NCBI GenBank assembly: GCA_033085395.1
Contig: JANQBS010000233.1
Span: 1 to 61,135 of the forward strand
Source of the DNA: Xanthoparmelia taractica
Taxonomy: Eukaryota > Ascomycota > Lecanoromycetes > Lecanorales > Parmeliaceae
Direction: 5' to 3'
DNA: 61,135 nucleotides
In this document: piece after piece, positions 33,901 to 43,620 of the stretch
How positions within the stretch are numbered: the first letter of the stretch is position 1
Layout of the letters: the number at the start of each line of letters is the position of its first letter
The notes under the pieces: generated by a model
Told to the model about the DNA's origin: nothing
The model's database searches: none
The model's input: the letters and a program-made list of their open reading frames with translations, nothing else
Program-made: the position numbers and the translations under genes

Positions 33901-36900
33901 GGTCCGACCAGCGAACGACCTTTTTCTCGTCAACTCAGCAATATCGAAAGCCTTCAAATGTACTTTTCCATACTTTCGGCGCTGTTGAGAATGTCAAGAG
34001 CGCAGAATGACGGGACGGGGAATAGATTGTACCGACGAAGCGGTGTCCGTGGGCGCGGCCGTAAGATAAGAGCATGCTTGGAACATTTGGTTGATAAGAC
34101 TTCTCTGGGACTCCCGTTGCGCAGATAATCAGCCAGCTGGAGCTATGGAGGACATAGCGCAAAAGTGGATAGCGTACAACGAGGCTCATGACAGCGATTG
34201 GGCCGGTAGTATCGAAGGACGGACGGGCATGACGAAGACGAGAACAACGAGGATCACACCACGGCTCCTTGGTCCTACGACTTTGATGACTTGCGTGAAC
34301 CTGCGCTAAGTTGATCAGCCTCGTCTTCGTGCATGAGCTTTCGGGGTCGCTCTACGGTTACTTGCCCAAGCCAATTGATGCTCTGCGGATCAGAGCATGA
34401 GCCCAAAAGACCTTGCCTACAGAATCGAGCACTATGAGGGCTTGCCAATGGAGAAACATACAAAAGCGCTCGTCTCAGTCGTGGATGTCCTTTTAGTGGA
34501 GACTCACTGCTTCTCCAAATACTTTGGACTTGTCAATTTCCGTCCAGCGAAGGGCTCTCAAGACCAGTTTGAATCCGCTCAACAGCTTAAAAATTTCTAT
34601 ACACCCTTTCTCCCAGCGCCTGTCCCGGAAAAGGGAAGGCGATCGCCACTTGGAGAAGTACATCGCTCGTGCGGACCCTGTTACTGAACAAAAACCAGAA
34701 GGGAAGAAGAACGTAATATCATATGGACAGTCCGAGCATTTGCCCCTTCTTGCCACCGATACAGCCCACAACAAAGCCAGACTATGCATCATGACTTGCG
34801 GATTTGTCTACCAAGCCGATGAAGAGCGTTATTGGGAGATGCCTAGACGCAATTGCGACCACGCAAGATGGCGTATTGCCTTGTCTCGTCGAATTATTGA
34901 CAAAGTAGAAGACCAAGCAGTTGCCGTTTTACGGGGGTGTCGCCAATTGTGCCTAATATCCGCCAGCGCGAGAAACACACGTGTGACGGAACAAATGCTG
35001 TGCAGATGTCATTTCCAATATATATTCACGTATCCATGATGTTTGGTAACAGGAAAAAGGTATTGAAAGGTGATATGCGAACTTGTAATGCTGTCTCTTG
35101 TGGAGCAGCTTGTGCGTATAAGACAAGTCTCGCAACCTCTCCGTCTCAATAATGCTTTAGATTCAAATTAATATTCTCAATCATCTGACACAAATTGAAG
35201 CTCCTTCGGTCCCTGGCCTGAGAGCGCGTTCATCATATCTCTTCGAAGCCCCATACCAATGCCTCTTTCCCTCCCCCTCCTGCATCGGGGTATCACCATA
35301 CTCTGTTGCTTCCCCCCTCATACTGATTCAACATTCTCTACTCTCAACAACCATAAGGTGAACGTTCGGGATGGCCCCGATGAACAATACAAAAGCCACT
35401 GCTCCTGAACCGAAACAAATCCTCATCCACTAGGCGTTGATTAACTTCTCACATCTACCCTTGCTCTTCCTCCCTTTCTTTGCCCACTTGGTCATCGTCG
35501 GGCTCTTGACCCTCGTATCCCCTTTAGTTTACGGAGATTCGAGTCTGGTTGTCGAACTGCAGGGGGCTTATTGTAGATTACAGACCCAAAGTCTCGCTTC
35601 CATGTTAAGTAGAGTCTTCCATATCCGATATGGTTGGTGTCGACATACAAAGGCTTTGACGGGAGTCTCTACATTGTACAAGACATAATGCTTTGTGTGC
35701 AAATCCATGTAAAAGCTTGAAGTCATCATCGTCGAGAGGATTCATACGATCCTTGTTTCCAGCTTTTTGGAGCCTACCTAGCTGGGGAAATTATATCGAC
35801 AAAGACTGTTTCGTCTCTCTGAATCGCAACGAAAGTTGACATTTGCATCGGACATTGTCGCTGTCAAGATTGATGACCAAAACACACAAATCGCTAGCAT
35901 CAAACCCAACAATGCATCTACTCACCGCAGACGAAAACGTCGTCAGATGCGTTCGTTTGAGTGCTATAGAGAGAGGTGTGCGAGATATGACTCGAAGTGA
36001 GGGAGGAACTCATTTCCTTCCTTGTAGGTAGAAGAAAGAAGAAAGTCGCTTTCATCTCAACAGCACCATCTACTAAAAAACCATCGTAACGGCCTGGTGC
36101 TTCGATGCTCGAATGACTGAGCAACGGGAATTATAATGCAACTGCGAGACATCCTTCATTCTCGAGAGTAGATTCTTTCGACACTGGTACGCTCCTACCC
36201 ATTACACACGCGCCAATTGATCAAGGAATGAATGAATATATGGGTGTGTCTAAAGTTGCAAATGAGCATCCAGATGGCCTGCGCTCGTGCTTATCAATAC
36301 CAGCTCTTTCAGTAAGTGAGAAAAAAAGGTCAGGCTGGATAGACGTCTGTCCGTCCATCTATCCCTTCCACGCCATGATGAAATGCATCCAGCCCCTACT
36401 GACATACAAAACCAACCTTGCGCTTTTCAATCGACTGACCTCAAACGAGCAGATGTGAATGAATGTATGGAAGGCTGGTACTCTCTACTTGCTATCGTTG
36501 TTGCAGCTTCCCGCGTTCCTGTCTAGCCATATCCATCGAGCGTCTCGATTTCTGGTTGCCTGTCTGCATTATGCAGATCCCAACCCGGGGTGAGGGGAGC
36601 GGCGTCTGTACGGCACGGATTTGAAATATCTTCTTCTAAGAATGGGCATCTTCTATGCCTGGTTTGAGGTTAGGGTCTTCTGCGACCGAATTATGATGGA
36701 AAAGTAGGAGGAGATCTTCCGAAGATGAGACGTTCCTATAAAAGCATTCTTTTAATGATGATTGAAAGGGAGGCGGTGTTGATGGCGGATTGCGTGGGTT
36801 TGGCGGAACTGATTTTATGGATGTTTTAAGGTAGGAATGGAGGAAGAAGAGGGCTAGCGAAGGGAAAGGTGTTTGCATGGATGCGGGATTCGCGGATTAG

Positions 36901-38417
36901 GAAGGAAAGGAATTGTCATTTGGCTACCTCACCTGTGATAAGAGTGGCGCCAACTTTGAATGTGGTCACACTCATGATAATGACACGATATGCCCATTCT
37001 CAAATTGAACCCGACAAGTGCCGCTGATTTGCTGTGAGGACAAGCTGGGAATATGTTTTGTTTGATTTGACAACTGTATCATTCCATGGAAATACCGAGT
37101 CTGTTCGATTGTGGAAATGCTGCTATACAAGATGAGATGAGATAGGTATGCATTCGTCTCCCCTACCGTTATCTTTCCCATCCATAGTCGCTGAAAGATT
37201 GCAATTTGATCATTAGCCCTTGTTTTGCTCTTCCATTTTGTTATTTTCCCTTCTTTATTTTTGGCAAAGGGAAGGGTGGAGCATCCACCCACTGTGGCTT
37301 CCCACCAACTCACTCACTCACTCACTCACCCACCCACCTACCCCTCTCTCACCTACCCACCCCACCCCTTCAAACTCCAATACTCACCTCCCTCCTCTTC
37401 ATCCACACCCTCACCATCCTTCCCCATCCGCTCCAGCTCAACCTCCAGCTTCCGCATCAACTCCCCTCGCTCCACTCCTTCCCCTTGGTAGCAGCCTAGC
37501 TAACAGTTCCGCCTCCGTCCGCTGGTTCTCGTATTAGTCTGTGGGCGCTACTACCGCAGAATTGACTATGTTAGGCTAGGCTGGCTTGGGGTTGTTGGGG
37601 TTGTTGAGTGAACAGAGAGTCGGGTTGGTTGAGGCCGTGGTGTTGGGATTGGGGTTCTGGGTTGTTGCGGTGGGATTGGAAGGCGAGGGGAGGGGAGGGG
37701 AGGGATTGAGATAGTGAATCGGAATGATGTGGTTTGGTTTGCTCTGGGGGGGAATATCTTGGGCACAGTGAGTGAGTGGATCGAGATGTATTGGGTTTCA
37801 CCAGAGGAAAAATCGGTCTGAGAAGGCGTGGGAGGAGTTACGGGCCTCGGAAGGGCCATTCGAGCGAAATAGTGGGCGAGCTCCTTCCTCTTCTCGTGCC
37901 CGGCAGTATATGCTGCTGAAAGCGAGGCGATTGGCGTTGTTGGGCGGGCTGTGCGCCAGGTAGAGGTGTTTGGAATGGTGATGCTGGAAACCGTTAGCTA
38001 AGTCTTTGATGTGTGTATGTGCGTGGTACGTTAGAGCGAATTATGTTGGTTAGCATTCAGGAATCTATAAATCGATTGCATTATTACTCTTTGAGATAAA
38101 ACCCGATTCAGCGGCGAGAGCTTGTAATCTCCTTCTTGCTGCCATTCTCGTACTGCCCCGGGGAACCCGTACATTGATGTGCGAATTGTAAGCATGCTAT
38201 GCATTTAACTGGTTCCTTGCCCAACGAGACAAGTGCGTGGCAAGGTTAGATGGTTTGCATACGCAGTTTGTGCCTCAATCGCCGAGGTCGATGCTGGTCA
38301 AAGACGCTCGCATATGACTGAAGCGCATACACAGTCAAGTCTCCGAGAGCCGAGACTGCGAACCCCCTTGCGATAAGTAAACGCGGTAATCCTGACAAGT
38401 ATCTTATACTTTCGAAA
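27986..38417. other. About 10.4 kb with no recognisable gene
   Basis: Only short competing frames occur (the longest include 34524-35039 plus, 171 aa; 31591-32055 plus, 154 aa; 30273-30701 minus, 142 aa). None shows a domain, signal peptide or convincing exon chain. The frame 31814-32128 plus has a gene-like C-terminus (Cys-rich, ending ALARYLDGPLETEVIDD) and 32227-32580 minus reads as plausible protein, but I cannot extend either. Tandem (ACTC)n occurs at about 37312-37345. This may be a relic-rich accessory stretch. Confidence 0.5.
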
Positions 38418-38999
38418 ATGCAGGTAGCGTCGCTATCATCCTTGCACCGAGGATTAATGCTCCCAACAATTCTGCTCATTCACATCCTACTCTTCCTACC
38501 ACCCCTCACGATACCTTCGTCCCTCCCTGCCCTCACCCCGCCCTTATCAAACCTTACACTCCCCGCATCTCTCCCAAATACTAACCTCACAGCCCGCATG
38601 AACCCCGTCTACTGCCGCCCAGCCCCTGACCTCGGACCTCTGAGCGACTTCTCGACATGCATCGCTTCCCTCTTCCGCATGTACGCCACCGCCGACATCC
38701 ACACCCCCATCCTCTGGAACCCGGGAGAATTCAGGGCGTGGGGGCCCGAAACGGACTTGGGAGGCTGCTACATACTGGTTGACGGTGGGTCCCAGAGCGA
38801 TGTATTTCCGATCGATGCGCTGTTGGGGCCGGCGGTTTGGGCGCTGGGGAAGTGCTTTGTGAGTGGGCCAGGTGGGATGATCAGTTTGGCGAAGACGAGG
38901 GTAGGGCCGAGCAAGGATTGGTTGTTGAGTGTTGTGTTAGTTGCGCTGGAGGTGGGAGGGGGGAATGGTACCGTTGAGAAGGGAGCGACGAGGACGTGA
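38418..38999 (+). CDS. Small secreted or surface protein with four cysteines, 193 aa
   Basis: A single exon encodes 193 aa. A strongly hydrophobic segment, LPTILLIHILLFLPPLTIP, follows a short N-terminal stretch, so this is probably a signal peptide; the second Met (residue 14, position 38457) may be the real start. Two NLT sequons follow the signal. The mature part has four Cys (contexts YCRP, STCIA, GGCYI, GKCFV), which I expect to pair. The arrangement C..P..FSTC....FR........P..WGP....GGCYI resembles a diffuse fungal secreted family of unknown function. There is no catalytic motif. It is isolated, with no neighbour within 1 kb. It could be an effector-like or cell-wall associated protein. 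Confidence 0.6.
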   Translation: MQVASLSSLHRGLMLPTILLIHILLFLPPLTIPSSLPALTPPLSNLTLPASLPNTNLTARMNPVYCRPAPDLGPLSDFSTCIASLFRMYATADIHTPILWNPGEFRAWGPETDLGGCYILVDGGSQSDVFPIDALLGPAVWALGKCFVSGPGGMISLAKTRVGPSKDWLLSVVLVALEVGGGNGTVEKGATRT

Positions 39000-39711
39000 T
39001 ATGGTGGCTGTCGTACTCTCAAATCGCAAAAGGCGCTTATTACCTATCACAAGACCATTGCATCGTGGACAGAGGCTTGGGGATCATCATCTTCAGGGCA
39101 TTTTCAAAGGCTGAACCACAAGTACAGAGAAAGTAACAGCAGTCCCACATCTGTGGTTCTTTGCAAGAAAATGAGATATTGCGTCCTCTTGCCCAGTGTA
39201 TAAAATACTTTCATGACAAGTTCATGTTGTTCGGGAGTGAGTCGACGGTGAGGCGCCGTAGCATCGGCATCATGCTTCTCCATGATTAATCGAACAATTT
39301 CCAGCTTCCTCCTCGAGGACGCCAAGTTTCGTATCTTGGCATCAATTTGAGGGAGCTTCAAATCTCCGTTGATCATGTTGTTCAATATTTTCCCACGGTT
39401 CTTTTTCCGCAGCTAGGATTTGCTGTCGGAGGTTCTCCATCACATCGTCCGCCATTCTCCTTGCACGGTCAAACCCGACCCAGAACCCGTGAGTACGTGT
39501 ATGTATTAGGTTATCGATAGTGGTTTGTACATCGGCTAGTTAGCGTAACTGCTCGTAGAACTCGGTATTTTCACTACCGCCTAATGAGTAGGCCCGGAAT
39601 CTAAAGAGACTAGCAGAAAGGGTCTGCCTTTGTGGGAAAGATTCCAATGTTAGTGGGAATGCGGAAGTTGGAGTTTTTCCCAACAGATTCGTAAGTCGTT
39701 GGACTCTCATA
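39000..39711. other. Intergenic, no confident gene
   Basis: Two small minus frames (39104-39385, 93 aa and 39540-39740, 66 aa) lie here. The first could code helical protein (RKLEIVRLIMEKHDA) and the second begins inside the inverted-repeat arm. They might be exons of one small gene on the minus strand, but I found no splice join I trust. Confidence 0.45.
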
Positions 39712-39965
39712 ATACTCGTATTCCCTGGGATATGCAACATTAGGGCTAGGGCTAGATTAGAATTTCGACGTTTTTTAATTTATCTTGATATATCTATCTA
39801 TATAGAACGTTCTAACTAATATTCTAGATTTCTACATACTCTATACTTATTAATAGTAATAAAAAAAGTGTATTCTACCAAGATATATCGAGTTTACTAC
39901 GATATTGAAGTTATGATGATAATAACCCTAGCCCTAATGTTGCACATCCCAGGGAATACGAGTAT
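39712..39965. mobile_element. MITE-like inverted-repeat element with TTAGGGCTAGGG arms
   Basis: Two 40-bp arms, 39712-39751 and 39926-39965, are inverted copies with a single mismatch (TATGCA versus TGTGCA). Each arm reads outward-in ATACTCGTAT, CCCTGGGAT, GCAACATTAGGGCTAGGG. The 174-bp interior is AT-rich and non-coding. No transposase is present, so it is a non-autonomous element or a hairpin-forming repeat. The flanks CATA and CATG give at best a 3-bp target duplication. A related arm is at 61067-61121. Confidence 0.7.
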
Positions 39966-40144
39966 CATGGTTGCGAGGACTACTTTTTGTGCCATTAGAT
40001 GGTGAATAACGGAGCAAGAGGTGCTGCCACCGCGAGCTGATAGGAATGTAGGACTATTGTAAACCTGGTACCCTGAGTGAGTGTAATGGAACTTGTAAGA
40101 TACTCTATAGGGCTGTAGGGCTGAGTATATTCATCTGTCGTTAG

Positions 40145-40700
40145 CAGTCCTTACCAACTGTTTCCTCAGCGCGGTGGTGTCCATGTTGTAGCGTCTACAG
40201 TCTTTGGCAGAGCATCCGCAACAGGTACAGCGGATATGCAATGGCGCTCATCTTATACTGAACTAAAGTTGGGGAGAGTATCCAGTATTCCAGTATGATA
40301 ATCAACTACCCAGGCCACAGAAGGCCTTTCAGTACGCCATCTGACAATCCTCGTCATTCCGGTAGTGGATGATCGGGGTCGACAACGACATGTGCCACAC
40401 AGAATCGGTCTTCGTTTGCCTAGTCAAAACGCGCGGATACCACACAGGTGCATAGGGTTCGTTTAGACCGCTTCGACAATAGCCTCTCCAACCTTTATGG
40501 AGCTCGACTTGAAGGCTACAGAGTCTGAATCTCGACAATTCTGCCTTCAAGTAACATTGTGCCATCGACATTCTGACAACCTCTATCTCCAGTCTGAAAC
40601 AGCACCGTCTGTCCCTGCGCAGTGTACTCAGTCGAGGCGAAGCGGTTGGGAACGAAATAAAACTCCGTTGATTGTATCTCCCCAAAGTACCCCAATCGCT
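40145..40700 (-). pseudogene. Decayed NRPS-type adenylation domain (C-terminal part)
   Basis: Reading the minus strand in shifting frames recovers, in order, the landmarks of an adenylation domain: YFVPNRFA before the A7 motif, then FQTGDRG and DGTMLLEGR with exactly the normal spacing (six residues between TGD and DG), then a QV.L..VGE..VEA-like A8 region, then PVADALPKT and DTTALRKQLV, matching the end of A domains (LPKT.sGKvDr.AL). Stops and frameshifts separate these blocks (a TAG follows the A8 start, and the last two blocks are in different frames), so it cannot be a working gene. No condensation or carrier domain is seen. What is certain is the ordered motif match; that it derives from an NRPS rather than another acyl-adenylating enzyme is inference. 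Confidence 0.55.
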
Positions 40701-41549
40701 ATCTATCCTGGAACACTGATAGTATTGTTTAGTCTGCAATGTAGACATATCCATCTCACATAAGATCACCTACCTGATTGCTGGCTCCTCGTATATTAGT
40801 ATCGTTTCAGTTGACTAACGTCAAGGTCTAGGAGTACGCGCAACAACCTCGCCCTCACTTAGAGCAGCTTTCCCAGGCGATTACGTTGGGGTATTGAGAA
40901 AATCTCCACGGTTTATCCAGCTGATGTACCTAAAGGGAGAGAGCAGCGGTCGTAGATCAGGACGTGGTATGCCGTGTTGTGCGCGACGCCATCAGGGATC
41001 CTCAAGGGGTATAGAGGACGCTTGAGATGAGGCATGATTGGGTTTGAGATGAGGCATGTTTGGGAACGAGGCGCATTCGGCAAGGAAGGGTAGTCTGTGT
41101 CGGTAACACACACTTCCCTGCTTCTCGTGAGGAGTGTTCGTGGAAGGCTCGGGAGCTGTTTTTCGCTCGCTATTTGTAATAGTTCATGGACTATATATAG
41201 AGCTAATCGTGTTGCGGCAAATATATCTTACCGACTCCGTATATTACCATCTTGTAGATTTGATTCGTCTCCCGAAAGCGCCATGTTGATGGTGTTTGGG
41301 ATGTCGAGAAGCGAGGAAGGTTGGAGGACCTCGCGTTCTAGATTTTGTGCTGCAGGTTCGAAAAGTGATTGAATAGGAGCGCGTGAGGGTGCGGTGAGGA
41401 GGGTGTTGAATGGATGTTATGCGACTGGTGGATGGAGTACATGTGATGTGCGTAGATCATGAAGGTCTATAATGGCTGTGGAACTCGAGTATGACATCGT
41501 CACTGGTGTATATACATAGAATCAAAGCTTATATACATTCAGCAAGTTT
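40701..41549. other. Intergenic, possibly more of the decayed adenylation gene
   Basis: The minus strand continues upstream of the adenylation relic with stops in all frames. A short block at about 40880-40830 (ALSEGEVVARTP) could match the GELxxxGP region of an A domain, but this is weak. No other gene. Confidence 0.4.
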
Positions 41550-42324
41550 TTAGCCGAGTCTCAGCACCCCTAGGCTGCGCGTGCCTGCATGCCTATAATT
41601 CCCCTCTGCCCCCCTCCCTCTCCCTGGCACATAATCCCCCTCATCTTCTTCTTCTGTCTCATAGCCCTTCCCGTCGTCATGTCGGTCTAGGACCCGTTCT
41701 TCAATCTTCACCAGCAGAGATACATCTGCATAGTCATCATGCCATCTGCCCTCATCCAGGATGGAGTACGTGTCATTCTGCCATCCAGTGCGCCTCCAAT
41801 TCCCTGGCAAGGGACGATCCCCGAATTCACCCTCTGTTCTGTATAGGAGGGGCAGATGAAATGGATCGGTGAGACGGGAGAGTTGCTCGTATAGCCATTC
41901 CCTCCCTTTGATCATTGCTCGGGCTTTCGAGCTGAACAAGCCCAAGTGTCCGACGGGCTCGTCGTTGATTTCCACTAGTCCCCGGCGGCCGGGAACCGTG
42001 ATTTGCCGAGTTGTTGTGATATGTTGAAACTCGGTGGCATCATAAGAGAGCTCGAAGACTCTCTCGAGAGAATCTTTCGATGGCGTTAGTCTCTTCCGTT
42101 TTAAGTGTCTTGGTGGGTATCCTCACTTGCTGGCGTGTTGAGGCTGTCTCCTCGATGGCTGGCTTCGCTCGCTGAGGCGGCGCCGCCTGACCCAATTTTA
42201 GCTACGTGAAACTTCGCATGTGATGTGGAAGGTGTGGAGAGGCCAGATTACCGGAACCCATATTGGTCGGAGGGAACGTTGCCGCAGAGTTAGAGACACG
42301 CGTAGAAGCGTTCACTGAGCTCAT
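41550..42324 (-). CDS. Uncharacterised fungal protein, family member 1, 189 aa
   Basis: Three minus-strand exons join in frame: 42324-42252, 42186-42127 and 42058-41550 (introns 65 and 68 bp; branch points GCTAA and GACTAAC). The Ser/Thr/Ala-rich N-terminus is about 45 aa. A core domain then begins FELSYDATEFQHITTT, followed by VGHLGLFSSKARA, WLYEQLSRL, HLPLL, WRRTGWQ and an acidic stretch (YETEEEDEGDY). The core matches, block for block, a gene at 59600-60643 and a broken copy at 42890-43620: an aromatic-rich strand, an LGIY/LGLF strand, a KGxxWLYxQL helix and a W..SGW motif. The first intron sits at the same place (after Met-x-x-Gly) in the two intact genes. There is no signal peptide or membrane segment. 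I do not recognise the family; function is unknown. The 11-bp direct repeat at 42526-42547 lies about 200 bp upstream. Confidence 0.7.
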
Positions 42325-42525
42325 GTCAGCCAGAGAACAATTCCTTGGGCTGTATAAAGCTGGCGCTCTGTTACCTGAGCTCATTTTGCCTGATGATGAG
42401 GCCCAATATTGTAATGCTGCTTGGAAAGCTAAGCTGATAAAGCCGGTGCTGTTTGTGGGTGTTTTTGTGTGGGAAGTAGGACGAGTTACTGAGATCAACA
42501 GGTCCTGGTACATGGAATGATGTCG

Positions 42526-42547
42526 TTGACGACTAATTGACGACTAA
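42526..42547 (-). promoter_or_regulatory. Tandem 11-bp motif TTAGTCGTCAA x2 upstream of family member 1
   Basis: Read on the gene's strand, two perfect TTAGTCGTCAA units sit head to tail, 202 bp before the ATG at 42324. A 20-bp core of this is found unchanged 83 bp upstream of family member 3. An 11-bp spacing puts both half-sites on one face of the helix, as for a cooperatively bound regulator. Confidence 0.65.
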
Positions 42548-42889
42548 GCGGCCATACCAAAAAGGACAAATACCCCAGGTATGTTTGGTGTGTCGTGTTC
42601 ATCGCTGTTCTAGTGCATTCCAAGCCTGCCCTGGAAATGACAGACTGACATGAACAAAGACAGTCGCATAGCAGCCTTCGGATTGGATATATAGATCTGA
42701 CAAGGTTGGGTTGATAAAGAGTGACAATGGATAAACCGGGGCCAGAGTAAACGTGTAGAACCCCCTACCAGTTCCCTTCTTTCAAAGCCCACGGTAGGAA
42801 CACCGCCTCCTCATCGGTGGTCTCTTGGGTATTGCCCTCCTCAGCAATATCTTTCGGTGTATATCCACCGTTGTCAGTCTGGGCAGCAA
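42548..42889. other. Intergenic spacer between family member 1 and the broken copy
   Basis: About 340 bp between the upstream motif of one paralogue and the 3' end of the next; nothing else seen. Confidence 0.6.
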
Positions 42890-43620
42890 TCACCCTCGCT
42901 CCATCCCCCTTTTCACCCTCCACAGTCTCCCCTCTAGGTTCCCCTTCCGTGAGCTTCTACCATCGTCCGTCAAGTCGATGGTCTCCGTTCCTCCACCCGC
43001 CGCATTCTCCATCTCTCCTTCCTCAACTCCAGGATACATCTCGTTCACGGCACATTCCTTCACAGATACCGCCAGCTCAACGCGCCTGAAGATATCACTG
43101 ACAGAGTGCAGCAACCTACCATCAACAAAGCAAGTCCACAGCGACGCTTTCCAAGTCACTTTCTCACATCGAGGGTTATCTTGGATTGGAAAGGGACGAT
43201 GGATGTCAGGTTCGACGGCCTTCAGCTGGTTATACAGCCACACTCCGCCCACCGCTTCCGCTGCGCCCTGCGAAAGGTATATGCCAAGGACTCCATAACG
43301 CTGTTTATTGGTGGTTCTGCCGTCAACACTCGTATCAACGTATATTTATTCCCCGTCTAGACGGACAATCTTATTTGGATGATCTAATTTGTGGTATCGG
43401 GATGATACCAATGACATGCATCGTAGTAGACGGCGTAGAGCTTCTGCGATGAGCTCGTGGGGTTGGTGAGCGCTGCTGGAGGAGATTTTGCGGAGGTCTG
43501 GTTAACCAGAGCTTGAGGGTGTTGCATAGAGCCAGAGGGGGAAAGGTTTTCTGGGCTTTCGTTAGCTGTGACTGGCTTTGATGCTGCGTACAATTCAAAA
43601 TTTGCATTACCAAAGCTCAT
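42890..43620 (-). pseudogene. Broken member 2 of the uncharacterised family
   Basis: The minus strand from 43620 encodes, after a probable 59-bp intron (donor GTAATG at 43610, branch GCTAAC, acceptor CCCAG), a Ser/Pro-rich stretch ending SSSQKLYAVYYDACHWYHPDTT, cut by a stop at about 43388. A short insertion shifts the frame; the next frame resumes with NKIVRLDGE, meets a TAA, and continues RYGVLGIYLSQ, GGVWLYNQLKAVEP and onward to the stop at 42890. These blocks line up with SSSKMYVLTYNATIWAHEDT, DKITLLDG, VGVLGIYFSEAKA and KAWLYDQLMGLG of the intact gene at 59.6 kb. So two lesions (frameshift plus in-frame stop) are visible. No TTAGTCGTCAA motif was found upstream. A sequencing error could explain one lesion but hardly both. 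Confidence 0.65.
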
